Positions 53,077 to 62,316 of a stretch of 64,000 bases of DNA are shown here, piece after piece. The first letter of the stretch is position 1. The number at the start of each line of letters is the position of its first letter. Source of the stretch: Paenibacillus allorhizosphaerae (GTDB lineage Bacteria > Bacillota > Bacilli > Paenibacillales > NBRC-103111); contig NZ_CAJVCE010000013.1 in the NCBI RefSeq assembly GCF_910594985.1, forward strand, positions 62,001 to 126,000, given 5' to 3'. The notes beneath the pieces are model-generated. The model saw only the letters and a list, made by a program, of their open reading frames with translations, made no database searches and had not been told where the DNA came from. A program made the position numbers and the translations under genes.

Positions 53077-55359
53077 TTGAAAGCAAAAAAGAAACGGGCT
53101 TTGTTGAATATATCGATGTTCAACAAATTGTTTATCTCCTACCTTGTCGCCATTTTAATCCCGACGATTATTATCAGCTCGTACAACTTTTATACGTTTT
53201 CGACAGAGCTCAAGGAAAGCTACCGCAGCGCCCAGAAGGAAAGCCTGCAGTATATGTCCAAGCAAATGGAAGTGCTGGTCGACAGTATTCATGCGCTATC
53301 TCTCCAGCTTTCATTGTCCAGCGACATCAACACGATGATTACTCAGCCCGAGCTCAATCTATATGAAGCGAATTTGGTCAACAAGCATCTCCGAAACCAG
53401 ATGACGACGAGCGACATGTTTTACTCCATGTATTTGTACATGAAGGTCAGCGATACGGTATTGACCACGAATGAAGGCCTCTTCAAACGCGCCGACTTTT
53501 ACGACAAGGCGCTGCTTGACCGGCTGACGGCCAGCGACGGCCGATTGTCGGGCGATAAACTTCGCATATTGCAGGATTCCTCTGGCGTTAGTCCGGCGCA
53601 AGTATTTACTTTTACGCGCGGCGTTCCTCCCTTAAATTCTTACCCCTTGGGCCAATTGGTTATCAATGTGAAAAAGGATGCAATGATCCAATCGCTGTAC
53701 ACGGAGCAGTCGGCTGGCGGACATATTATGATTCTGGACTCCGGAGGACATGTCGTTTACGACAATTTGGACGAAGGAGCCGTTCCGGGGACGGACGGGC
53801 CCGGCCTGGCTTCCAAGGAATACAGGGAGCAGAGCATAACGGAAATCGGCGGCAAGACGTACTTTACTTATGGTACGAAGCTGGATGGCATCAACTGGAC
53901 GCTCGTTCGTTTCGATCCGTACGAAATCTACGCGCAGAAGCTCGGCAGCAAACTGCTCGGCATCGTAACGATCGATTTGACCATCCTGATGACCGGCCTC
54001 CTTATTTCTTATTTGCTTTCTTCGCACATGTACGAACCGTGGCGAAAAATTATGGCCGGCTTGTCCGGCTATTTTAAACAACCGTCAAAACTGCCGAACA
54101 ACGAATCGGTCTGGGTAACGGAAGCGATTGCCAGCCTGATCGACGAAAATACGGCGTTTCAGGATACGATCAAGCGAAGCGAGCCTGTCATGAAGGATCG
54201 CTTCATTTACGATATTTTGAACAGAAACTATTCGCAGTCGCTAAATATTACGGAAAAGCTGAAAGATATGGGCATCACGTTCGATTTGCCGTGCTATTTG
54301 GTGATGATTGCTTCGTTCGATCCGCATGAATGCGCGGACGAGGCGATCTACGATCGCAAGCTGCTCATGTTCAGCTACATCAAGAGTAAATTCGAGCAGC
54401 AGTTTCGCGTGGCCGGAACCGTGCTCGAGCAATCCGATCTAGGCTTTATTCTCAATGTAGAGCAGCGCGAGCTGACCGACAGCCTGAAGAGCAAGCTGAG
54501 CGAGTGCTGCCGCGAAGTGCACGGATGGGTACAGCAGGAGCTCCGAATGACGCTTCAATTCACCTTCGGCAATATGTACGTTTCGATCTCGGAGGTTCAT
54601 GAATCGTATGAGCAGGCTAGACGCGTGTTTACATATAAGCCTGTCATTCATAAAGAGGATATCGCGTTTTATGCCGACTTGAAGAGGGATGCCAGGTTCG
54701 AGTATCCGATGTCGATTCAAAAACAGCTGCTGTACAGCATTGCATCCAGACAGCGGGAAGCGGCGGTTGCCTGTATTGCGGAATTGTTCGAACACTATAT
54801 TTATAGCGACAAATACCAGCTGGAATCGCTGCATGAAATGATTATCCTGCTAACCAGCGCCGTCAAAAACAAGCTGCTTGAAGAAGGGCTGGAGATGGAG
54901 GCGGTGCAGGATCAGGTTCGCGTTTCGCAAATATTCGCATGCTCCAATAACGACCAGCTGCACGATATGATGCTCCGCTACATTCAGAGGCTGTTTGATG
55001 CGCTCGATGCGATGCAGGATAACAAATCGAACCATCATTACATATCGAAAGCGATGGATTACATCGAGCAAAACTATATGAGAAGCATCTCCATTTCCGA
55101 TATCGCCGGGCACCTTGGCCTCAGCAGCAGTTATTTGAGCCGTTTTTTTAAAGCTGAGACCGGCAAATCACCGCTTGAGCATTTAACGGAATTTCGGATC
55201 GCCAAAAGCAAGGAACTGCTGATGTCGAACGAGTATACGCTTCAGCAAATTAGCGAGCAGATCGGCTATCCCGATGTGAACAGCTTTATTCGATATTTCA
55301 AGAAATATGAGGGCACTACGCCGGGAAAATACCGCAGTATGGTCATCCCGACGATTTGA
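53077..55359 (+). CDS. Membrane-bound AraC-type regulator with extracellular Cache-like sensor
   Basis: About 760 residues. A membrane helix near the N-terminus (LFISYLVAILIPTIIISSYNFY) and another around residue 300 (GIVTIDLTILMTGLLISYLLS) bracket a ~250-residue extracellular sensor domain. The C-terminus is a two-HTH AraC domain (ISDIAGHLGLSSSYLSRFFKAETG and LQQISEQIGYPDVNSFIRYFKKYEG). This architecture is common in Paenibacillus next to binding-protein genes and senses sugars outside the cell. TTG 53077 has GGGGAG at 10 bases; GTG 53020 and ATG 53056 are in-frame alternatives. It probably regulates the two binding-protein genes and the sulfatase downstream. Confidence 0.88.
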   Translation: MKAKKKRALLNISMFNKLFISYLVAILIPTIIISSYNFYTFSTELKESYRSAQKESLQYMSKQMEVLVDSIHALSLQLSLSSDINTMITQPELNLYEANLVNKHLRNQMTTSDMFYSMYLYMKVSDTVLTTNEGLFKRADFYDKALLDRLTASDGRLSGDKLRILQDSSGVSPAQVFTFTRGVPPLNSYPLGQLVINVKKDAMIQSLYTEQSAGGHIMILDSGGHVVYDNLDEGAVPGTDGPGLASKEYREQSITEIGGKTYFTYGTKLDGINWTLVRFDPYEIYAQKLGSKLLGIVTIDLTILMTGLLISYLLSSHMYEPWRKIMAGLSGYFKQPSKLPNNESVWVTEAIASLIDENTAFQDTIKRSEPVMKDRFIYDILNRNYSQSLNITEKLKDMGITFDLPCYLVMIASFDPHECADEAIYDRKLLMFSYIKSKFEQQFRVAGTVLEQSDLGFILNVEQRELTDSLKSKLSECCREVHGWVQQELRMTLQFTFGNMYVSISEVHESYEQARRVFTYKPVIHKEDIAFYADLKRDARFEYPMSIQKQLLYSIASRQREAAVACIAELFEHYIYSDKYQLESLHEMIILLTSAVKNKLLEEGLEMEAVQDQVRVSQIFACSNNDQLHDMMLRYIQRLFDALDAMQDNKSNHHYISKAMDYIEQNYMRSISISDIAGHLGLSSSYLSRFFKAETGKSPLEHLTEFRIAKSKELLMSNEYTLQQISEQIGYPDVNSFIRYFKKYEGTTPGKYRSMVIPTI

Positions 55360-55370
55360 CTTGGATCTTC

Positions 55371-55424
55371 ACTATTTGATGTACGCCGGCTGACTTCACA
55401 TTTTCCGGGTTTTCATCAAATAGT
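55371..55424 (+). terminator. Hairpin after the AraC sensor gene
   Basis: ACTATTTGAT...ATCAAATAGT, a perfect 10-bp stem with a 34-nt loop and a downstream TTTCTTTTT. Probably a terminator or attenuator between the regulator and the binding-protein genes. Confidence 0.6.
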
Positions 55425-55500
55425 GGGGATTTCTTTTTATCCGGTTCGTTTCTAAGATGGGAGCATGACGATCATGGTCCCGAGGAGGGAGGAAAGCGCA

Positions 55501-57042
55501 ATGAAGTCGGGAACGGTCATCATGCGTTTGGCTGTAGCGGGGGCGCTCGCGTTTCTGGCCGGCTGCGGGGGCACTTCGGAGGCGCAAACGGAATCAATCA
55601 TCAGGGCGGAGGAAACGGACAACCATACGGCGACGTACAGCATCTTTCAAAAATTCAGCGCACCCGAATATCCTGCGGATGGCGGTCTGGCCAAGAAGCT
55701 CATACTGGACGCAATGCAAAAGGAAGGCTTGAAGGGGATCGATTACAAGATTGAATTTGCACCCGGCCAAGACTATATGACCAAGCTTAACTTAAAGGCG
55801 ACGGCGGGGGAATTGCCGGATTTGTTTCAAGTCGATTATCCGACCTTCATGCGGCTCGTAAACGAGGGGAAGCTGCTGCCGCTTAACGACTGGCTTGCGA
55901 AATCTCCGCATGTGAGCGGGATGATCCGGGACGACAAATTCGATTACGTTACGGTAAACGGCTATATTTACGCGATTCCGACGGGAAACCGGCCGGAACC
56001 GTACAATTCGGAAAGCCGGGCCGGCTTTATTGTCCGCCAAGACTGGCTGGACCGGCTGGGGCTGAAGGCGCCGCGCAACCTGGACGAAATGCACGAGGTG
56101 TTGAGAGCGTTTACTTACGGCGATCCGGACGGGAACGGCATCAACGATACGTATGGATATGGGGCTGCGAAAGATCATCAGTTTGCCGGTATTTTCGGCG
56201 CTTTCGGCATCCATCCCGATTTTTGGCATGAACGCGGCGGCATGATTAAGAAAGGGTATGTACTGCCGGAAGCTAAGGAAGCGCTAGCCGTGCTGCAGTC
56301 GTGGTATAAGGAAGGTCTGATCGATCCGCATTTTCTCGTAACGGAAACGAAACGGCGGAACGAAAACATCATCCGTTCCCAATACGGCATGTTTCAAAAC
56401 GCGCCGCTCGAAGTCGATCCGAACAGCTCGACCATCGCCGCGCTGCACAAAGCGAATCCCGGAGCCAAGCTGCGCTTTTTTACGAACGTCAAGGGCCCCG
56501 ATGGCAAGAGCGGCTTCCCCGAGAGTTCTCCGTTCGGGAGCTTGCGCGCCGTATCCGCGAATGTGAAGCAGCCCGAAAAGCTGTTCCGGATGCTGGACTG
56601 GATGCAAAACGAGAACGGGGGCTTTAACCTGATCCACTACGGAGTGGAAGGCGAAGATTACAGCTATGAGCAAGCGGCCAACCGGATCGTGCTCCACTCA
56701 GAATATGCTCAGCTTTACCGTAGAGGATTTTCGAACCCGATCCGTTTTCTGAACGATATCGACGTGCGCTGGGCGAGCGATGAGGTAAAGCAAGATCTGG
56801 TGGAAGCGGCACGGCATACGATCTCCAACGCATTGTGGAAAAAAGTGCCCGCCGAGCTGGATTATGCCGACCTGGATGAGGACCTGTGGGGACAGTATTT
56901 CTCTAAAATTGTGACCGGACAATATTCCGTTGACCGTTGGGATGAATTTGTGAAGCTGTATTATCAGCAGGGCGGCGACATCATTGAGCAGCAGGCGAAC
57001 GAGGAATGGAAAAAGATGAAAGCAACTGCCGGCAAAAAATAA
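55501..57042 (+). CDS. Family-1 extracellular solute-binding lipoprotein (LplA-like)
   Basis: About 513 residues, longer than the other binding proteins in the window and of the LplA/LipO type. The signal peptide ends in FLAGCGG. Characteristic blocks are LPDLFQVDYPTFMRLVNEGKLLPLNDWL, VRQDWLDRLGL, DPDGNGINDTYG and GGFNLIHYGVEGEDY. ATG 55501 follows GGAGGGAGG. Usually such proteins are encoded with LplB/LplC-type permeases, which are missing here. Starts a run of three co-directional genes ending with the sulfatase. Confidence 0.88.
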   Translation: MKSGTVIMRLAVAGALAFLAGCGGTSEAQTESIIRAEETDNHTATYSIFQKFSAPEYPADGGLAKKLILDAMQKEGLKGIDYKIEFAPGQDYMTKLNLKATAGELPDLFQVDYPTFMRLVNEGKLLPLNDWLAKSPHVSGMIRDDKFDYVTVNGYIYAIPTGNRPEPYNSESRAGFIVRQDWLDRLGLKAPRNLDEMHEVLRAFTYGDPDGNGINDTYGYGAAKDHQFAGIFGAFGIHPDFWHERGGMIKKGYVLPEAKEALAVLQSWYKEGLIDPHFLVTETKRRNENIIRSQYGMFQNAPLEVDPNSSTIAALHKANPGAKLRFFTNVKGPDGKSGFPESSPFGSLRAVSANVKQPEKLFRMLDWMQNENGGFNLIHYGVEGEDYSYEQAANRIVLHSEYAQLYRRGFSNPIRFLNDIDVRWASDEVKQDLVEAARHTISNALWKKVPAELDYADLDEDLWGQYFSKIVTGQYSVDRWDEFVKLYYQQGGDIIEQQANEEWKKMKATAGKK

Positions 57043-57075
57043 ATGCGAATTGTGCGAATGGAGGAGGGATCGACT

Positions 57076-58389
57076 ATGCTCATGAGAAGAAAGGCCGTCT
57101 TATTTTCGCTCGGCTGTCTGCTCATTTCCGGTTGTTCGTCAGGCGGGAATACGGGAGCGCCACAGGGAGAGCAGCAGCCCGGGAAGCCGGCTGAGAACGC
57201 GAAGCAGATTACGCTTCAGGTGTTTCAAGCGGGGGGAAGCATCTCCGATACGGAATTCAAAGAACTGATAGCGGACCCGGTAAAGAAAAAGTTTCCCCAC
57301 ATTACCATGGAGCTGATCCGGGAGGGACAGGCCAAACGGGATCAGCTCATAACGGCCGGCGAATTTCCGGACATGATCTTCACCTCATCCATCACGGTAG
57401 GCGGATTTCTTGAACTGAACCTGATGAAGGATCTTCAAGAGATGATCAATAAATCGAAGCTGGATATGAATCAATACGAGAAAAGGGCAATTGACCAAAT
57501 TAAAAGTTTGTCTGATAATGGACAAATGTACGCCCTTCCATTTTCTATCAATTACGGTGCATTGTTCTACAACAAAGACATTTTCGACCGTGCCGGCATC
57601 CCTTATCCGGCCGAAGGACTTGCCTGGGAGGACATTCTTGAGCTTGCCAGAAAAGTGGCCGAGAAGGAACCGTCCGTTCGCGCGCTGGGTACTTCGGGCA
57701 TTACGAGAGACGCGATTTCCCTGCGAATGCCGCTGGTCGACCCCAAGACGGAAAAGCCGGTAATCGCAACCGACGATTGGAAATGGCTGATGCAGTATCA
57801 TCAAACGCTGAACAAGCTGCCGGATAACAAACAGGCGAAGGGCGGCAGGGACGGGTTCGTAAAGGACCGGACCATGGCAATGTATACTTCGTACGGAGCC
57901 CGGATCGGCGAGCTGGAAGAGCTGGAACTGAGCGGGCAAAGCTTCAAATGGGATATGGCGACGTTCCCGGTACGCAAGGACGCCAAAGTGCAAGGGATGG
58001 AGACCGAATCGCATATTCTTTCGATTTCTTCCACGGCGAAGCATCCGGAGGATGCGTTCAACGTCATTACGTTCCTGACCACCAACGACGAAGTACAGAC
58101 GCAGGTAGCCCGAAAGGCCAGGGTTTCGTCGCTAAAAGCCGAGAAATACAAGTCGTTGTTCGGTCAAGATCTCAAGAGCTTGCAGGGGAAAAACGTGCAG
58201 GCGATCTTCAAAAACAAGTATGCGCCGAACGCCCAGCAGACGAAATACGACGCCGCTGCGGAGAAAGCGGTGAACAACGCTTTGTCGAAGGTCAATGCGG
58301 GGAAAGCGGACGTGAACACGGCGCTCAGGGAAGCGGAAGAGGAAGCGAGCAAGGGCATTGCGGAATTAAAGCTGGCTGACAAAAAATAA
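57076..58389 (+). CDS. Family-1 extracellular solute-binding lipoprotein
   Basis: About 437 residues with lipobox LLISGCSS. It is a paralogue of the proteins at 26640 and 39251: FKELIADPVKKKFPHITMELIREGQ, RAGIPYPAEGLAWEDILELARKVA, LKSLQGKNVQAIFKNKYAPNAQQTKYDAAAEKAVNNAL and a C-terminal NTALREAEEEASKGI helix. ATG 57076 follows GGAGGAGGGA. It starts 33 bases after the LplA-like gene and is followed after 58 bases by the sulfatase, so the three likely form an operon. Presumed ligand: a (possibly sulfated) oligosaccharide. Confidence 0.88.
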   Translation: MLMRRKAVLFSLGCLLISGCSSGGNTGAPQGEQQPGKPAENAKQITLQVFQAGGSISDTEFKELIADPVKKKFPHITMELIREGQAKRDQLITAGEFPDMIFTSSITVGGFLELNLMKDLQEMINKSKLDMNQYEKRAIDQIKSLSDNGQMYALPFSINYGALFYNKDIFDRAGIPYPAEGLAWEDILELARKVAEKEPSVRALGTSGITRDAISLRMPLVDPKTEKPVIATDDWKWLMQYHQTLNKLPDNKQAKGGRDGFVKDRTMAMYTSYGARIGELEELELSGQSFKWDMATFPVRKDAKVQGMETESHILSISSTAKHPEDAFNVITFLTTNDEVQTQVARKARVSSLKAEKYKSLFGQDLKSLQGKNVQAIFKNKYAPNAQQTKYDAAAEKAVNNALSKVNAGKADVNTALREAEEEASKGIAELKLADKK

Positions 58390-58447
58390 AGCGGCGTGCA
58401 CCATCCCGACCGAATGATGGCGCGCTCAAACCGGGAGGACTGGAACG

Positions 58448-59809
58448 GTGAATCCAGAAACGAAACGACCGAATGTTATCGTATTTTTTACGGATCAGCA
58501 GCGCTGGGATACGACGGGAGTCCACGGCAATCCGCTGCAGTTGACGCCGAATTTCGACCGGATGGCGCTGCAGGGAACGCATCTGTACCATTCCTTCACC
58601 TGCCAGCCGGTGTGCGGGCCGGCGCGCTCGTGCCTGCAAACCGGACTTTACGCGACAACGTCCGGCTGTTGGCGCAACGGCATTCCGCTCGGGCAGCAGA
58701 AGACGCTGGCCCATTACTTCAAGGAAAGCGGGTATTCGACAGGCTATATCGGCAAATGGCATTTGGCTTCCGACGAGCCCGTGCCGGAGGAGCAGCGCGG
58801 CGGCTACGAATATTGGCTTGCGGCCAATCTGCTCGAATTTTCGTCCGACGCGTACGATACGGTGCTGTACGATAATGACGGCCGGGAAGTGAAGCTGCCC
58901 GGCTACCGGGTGGACGCGCAGACGGATGCCGCGATCCGCTACATCGATCAGCACCAGCAAGACCCGTTCTTCTTGTTCCTGTCGTATATCGAGCCGCATC
59001 ATCAAAACCACCGCGACGATTACCCGGGACCGGACGGTTACGAGGAAATGTATACCGGACGATGGTCGCCGCCGGATTTGACGGCGCTTGTCGGCACCGC
59101 CCCTCAGCATTTGGGCGGCTATTACGGGATGGTGAAGCGGCTCGACGAAGCGCTCGGCCGATTGTTCGACGCGCTGAAGAGCTTGAACTTGCTGGATAAC
59201 ACCATCGTGCTGTTCACGTCGGATCACGCTTGCCATTTCAAAACGCGCAACAACGAGTACAAGCGCTCCTGCCATGACAGCTCGATTCGCGTGCCGACGG
59301 CGGTTCGCGGACCCGGTTTCGATTGGCGGGGGCGGATCAACGAGCTTGTTAGCCTGATTGACATTCCGCCGACGCTGCTGGACGCCGCCGGCATTCCGGT
59401 TCCGCCGGAAATGCAGGGACGATCGATCGTCCCTTTGGTGCAGGGGAATCGGGCGGATTGGCCGGAGGAAGTATTCGTTCAGATCAGCGAAACGCAGGTG
59501 GGACGCGCGATCCGCACTTCCCGGTGGAAGTACAGCGTCTCGGCGCCGGATAAGAAGGGCGGAAAAGATGCCGGTTCCGATCGTTACGTAGAAGAGTTTC
59601 TGTACGATCTGAAGGCCGACCCGTACGAATTGAACAACTTGGCCGGCATCGAGTCGTTCCGGGGCGTTGCGGACGAATTGAAGCACCGTCTCATTCGGCG
59701 CATGACGGAAGCCGGGGAAGCCGCGCCTGTCATCGAAGCCGCTTCCGCGCGGAAGAGCGGACAGCGCCGGGCGGAAATTGCGGAGCTGCGCAAGAAGCTG
59801 TCGGAATAA
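58448..59809 (+). CDS. Sulfatase of the formylglycine type, no signal peptide
   Basis: 453 residues. The N-terminal RPNVIVFFTDQQRWD supplies metal-binding aspartates. The modification motif is CGPAR within CQPVCGPARSCLQTG (C-x-P/A-x-R core), where Cys becomes formylglycine. GYIGKWHL, FTSDHACHF and DPYELNNLAG are typical sulfatase blocks. GTG 58448 follows GGGAGGACTGG. No export signal is seen, so it likely desulfates imported oligosaccharides in the cytoplasm. No FGE or sulfatase-maturing radical SAM enzyme is encoded in the window. Substrate unknown, probably a sulfated sugar. Confidence 0.9.
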   Translation: MNPETKRPNVIVFFTDQQRWDTTGVHGNPLQLTPNFDRMALQGTHLYHSFTCQPVCGPARSCLQTGLYATTSGCWRNGIPLGQQKTLAHYFKESGYSTGYIGKWHLASDEPVPEEQRGGYEYWLAANLLEFSSDAYDTVLYDNDGREVKLPGYRVDAQTDAAIRYIDQHQQDPFFLFLSYIEPHHQNHRDDYPGPDGYEEMYTGRWSPPDLTALVGTAPQHLGGYYGMVKRLDEALGRLFDALKSLNLLDNTIVLFTSDHACHFKTRNNEYKRSCHDSSIRVPTAVRGPGFDWRGRINELVSLIDIPPTLLDAAGIPVPPEMQGRSIVPLVQGNRADWPEEVFVQISETQVGRAIRTSRWKYSVSAPDKKGGKDAGSDRYVEEFLYDLKADPYELNNLAGIESFRGVADELKHRLIRRMTEAGEAAPVIEAASARKSGQRRAEIAELRKKLSE

Positions 59810-59841
59810 AGTCGATATCCTCAAGTAAATAGATGGAAAAC

Positions 59842-59876
59842 AATCCCGATGTTCTTACGCATCGGGATTATTTCTG
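59842..59876 (+). terminator. Terminator of the sulfatase gene
   Basis: AATCCCGATG...CATCGGGATT, a perfect 10-bp stem with an 8-nt loop followed by ATTTCTGTT, 32 bases after the stop codon. Confidence 0.8.
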
Positions 59877-59961
59877 TTAATATGTAATAACGTTTATCAT
59901 TTAGCCCGTGAACGATTCCGGATATACTATGAACGAATTCAAACAAAGGAACTGCAAGGTA

Positions 59962-61332
59962 ATGATCCAGACTCACTCTTTACTGCAAAAAACACGTCAA
60001 TTTATTGTCATTTTGCTGCCAATTATGATTACGCAGCTGACGATGTTCGCTATGACCTTCTTTGACACCTTCATGTCCGGCCATGCCGGAGCGGTCGACC
60101 TGGCCGGGGTTGCCATCGGCTCCAGCATATGGGTACCCGTACAAACCGGATTGAACGGCATTATGTTTGCGATCACGCCGATCGTTGCGCAGCTGGTCGG
60201 CGCAGGACGCAACGAGAAAGTGCCGTTTACCGTCATCCAGGGCATCTATTTGGCTGCGGCGCTCGCGCTTGCCGTCATTGCCTGCGGCGCATTCGCGCTA
60301 AATCCGATGCTGCAGGCGATGAACTTGGAACCGGCGGTTCGCAGCACGGCTCGCGGATTTTTGATCGCGATTTCTGCCGGAACGATACCGCTCTTTATTT
60401 ACACCGTGCTTCGCAGCTTCATGGATGCGCTCGGGCAAACCCGGATGACGATGGCGATTACGCTGTTGTCGCTGCCCATCAACGTTTTGCTGAATTATTT
60501 GTTCATCTTCGGCAACATGGGCTTTCCCCGACTCGGGGGCATCGGGGCCGGCGTCGCTTCGGCGATCACGTATTGGTGCATTTGCGCCATCGCTTTTTTC
60601 GTCATGATCCGCAAACAGCCGTTTGCCTCATACCGGATTACAAACAAATGGTTCGGCTTATCGTTTAAAGCTTGGAAGGAACAGCTGCAGATCGGCGTAC
60701 CGATCGGGTTTGCGATTTTTTTCGAGACGAGCATCTTTGCCGCCGTGACGCTGCTGATGAGCGAATATGACACCATTACTATTGCCGCGCATCAGGCCGC
60801 GCTCAACTTCGCTTCGTTTCTGTACATGATCCCGCTCAGCATCTCGATGGCGCTGACGATACTGGTCAGCTTCGAAGCGGGAGCGGCGAGGTACCGGGAC
60901 GCGCGGCAGTACGGCTATTTGGGCATCGGTTTCGCCATCGGGTTGTCTTTGCTGTGCGCTTTATTGCTGCTCGTATTGAACGAGCAAATTGCCTCGATTT
61001 ACACGAAAGAAGCGGCGGTGGCCGTTTTGGCGCAGCAGTTTTTGATGTACGCCATTTTCTTTCAGCTGTCCGATGCCATCGCGGCCCCGATTCAAGGCGC
61101 GCTGCGCGGGTACAAGGATGTCAATATTACGTTGATCGTCGCGCTCATTTCCTATTGGGTGCTGGGACTGCCGATCGGATACGTGCTCGCTCATTACACT
61201 TCCATGGGAGCATTCGGCTACTGGGTCGGACTTATTGCCGGTCTAGCTTCCGGAGCGGTCGGCTTATTCATGCGGCTTTTGCACGTGCAGCGCGTACGCA
61301 GCCGAGCCGTGCGCCAGCCCGGCCATCCTTGA
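59962..61332 (+). CDS. MATE-family efflux transporter
   Basis: About 456 residues with twelve predicted helices. Family blocks include [65 protein letters not shown] and, in the second half, [22 protein letters not shown] and [10 protein letters not shown]. It exports drugs or cationic compounds with Na+ or H+. ATG 59962 has AAGG upstream; earlier in-frame ATGs at 59908 and 59929 lack good sites. Convergent with the MBL gene 14 bases away. Confidence 0.9.
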   Translation: MIQTHSLLQKTRQFIVILLPIMITQLTMFAMTFFDTFMSGHAGAVDLAGVAIGSSIWVPVQTGLNGIMFAITPIVAQLVGAGRNEKVPFTVIQGIYLAAALALAVIACGAFALNPMLQAMNLEPAVRSTARGFLIAISAGTIPLFIYTVLRSFMDALGQTRMTMAITLLSLPINVLLNYLFIFGNMGFPRLGGIGAGVASAITYWCICAIAFFVMIRKQPFASYRITNKWFGLSFKAWKEQLQIGVPIGFAIFFETSIFAAVTLLMSEYDTITIAAHQAALNFASFLYMIPLSISMALTILVSFEAGAARYRDARQYGYLGIGFAIGLSLLCALLLLVLNEQIASIYTKEAAVAVLAQQFLMYAIFFQLSDAIAAPIQGALRGYKDVNITLIVALISYWVLGLPIGYVLAHYTSMGAFGYWVGLIAGLASGAVGLFMRLLHVQRVRSRAVRQPGHP

Positions 61333-61346
61333 GTAGCCGAGGTCGT

Positions 61347-62174
61347 TCAGTGAACGTAGCGGCCCTGCTGCGGCACGGCGATCCGCTTAAAGTCGTTCGC
61401 AAGTAGGCGCAGTCCCTCAGCCAGTACATCGCCGGATACCGGTCGCCCATGACCGGTAACGGCAACGGCCGGCTTCAAAGCTTCCAGTTTCTTCACCGAT
61501 TCCTCGGCCAATCCCCAGTCCGTCGTAAAATATTTCGGCGGGCCGCTGAATTCCGTCTCCTGCATAATTACTTTATAGAGCGACTCCTGCTTGACCGTGA
61601 CGAACGCGTCGCCCGCAATAAGGGCGCGATCGCGATCCCGGAACAACGATACGTGACCCGGGGTATGACCCGGTGTATGAACCCAGCGCCAACCGGGCAT
61701 GGACGGGACGCTGCCGTCCGCGGGGAGCGACCTGATGTGACCGGAGAGGTCAATTCCGTCGTTCGGGAACAGCGGGGACATTTCCGTGACAAGACCGCCG
61801 TCCACGGTTGGATCGGCCGGAGGGTAATCTGCACGTCCGGTCAAATAGGGGAGTTCAAGCTCGTGCGCATACACCGGAACATTCCAGTACTGGACCAGAT
61901 CGACAATGGCGCCGACATGATCGAAGTGGCCGTGCGTGAGAACAATCGCCTGCGGTTTCGAGCCGTGGAAGCGTTCTTCCGCCACGCGAAGCATGGTATC
62001 CGCCGACCTTGGCATTCCGGCATCAACCAACACCCAATCGCCTTCCGGATCCCCCGCAAAACAGACATTCACGATTTGAATCGGAAGACAGTACAGATCG
62101 GAGGCTGTTTCCAAACCGTCTCCGCTAGTGATCGTCGTCACGGGCAGGATCATATCCTCATACGTATTTTCCAT
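61347..62174 (-). CDS. MBL-fold metallo-hydrolase
   Basis: About 275 residues. The metal-binding motif HxHxDH is THGHFDHVG; further ligands are His in HTPGHTPGHVSLF, Asp in LIAGDAF and the terminal His in AVTGHGRP. These define a binuclear zinc hydrolase of the glyoxalase-II/lactonase-like group. Substrate unknown. ATG 62174 is preferred because GGGAGGAG lies 7 bases upstream. Divergent from the glycerate kinase gene. Confidence 0.9.
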   Translation of the reverse strand: MENTYEDMILPVTTITSGDGLETASDLYCLPIQIVNVCFAGDPEGDWVLVDAGMPRSADTMLRVAEERFHGSKPQAIVLTHGHFDHVGAIVDLVQYWNVPVYAHELELPYLTGRADYPPADPTVDGGLVTEMSPLFPNDGIDLSGHIRSLPADGSVPSMPGWRWVHTPGHTPGHVSLFRDRDRALIAGDAFVTVKQESLYKVIMQETEFSGPPKYFTTDWGLAEESVKKLEALKPAVAVTGHGRPVSGDVLAEGLRLLANDFKRIAVPQQGRYVH

Positions 62175-62316
62175 GGCCAACTCCTCCCAGGGCATCGAGC
62201 CCTTCTGAAATCACAAGACCCGGATAGTTTTCCAATCGCAGGCAAACCCTATGTATTCCAATCCCAATTTATTATATGATGAAACAGTAAAATATTGGGT
62301 TGGGGGAGTGGCCGCA

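Noticed and set aside
58325..59824. 499-codon open frame on the minus strand opposite the sulfatase gene
   Set aside because: Antisense shadow of a clearly coding sulfatase gene in a GC-rich stretch.
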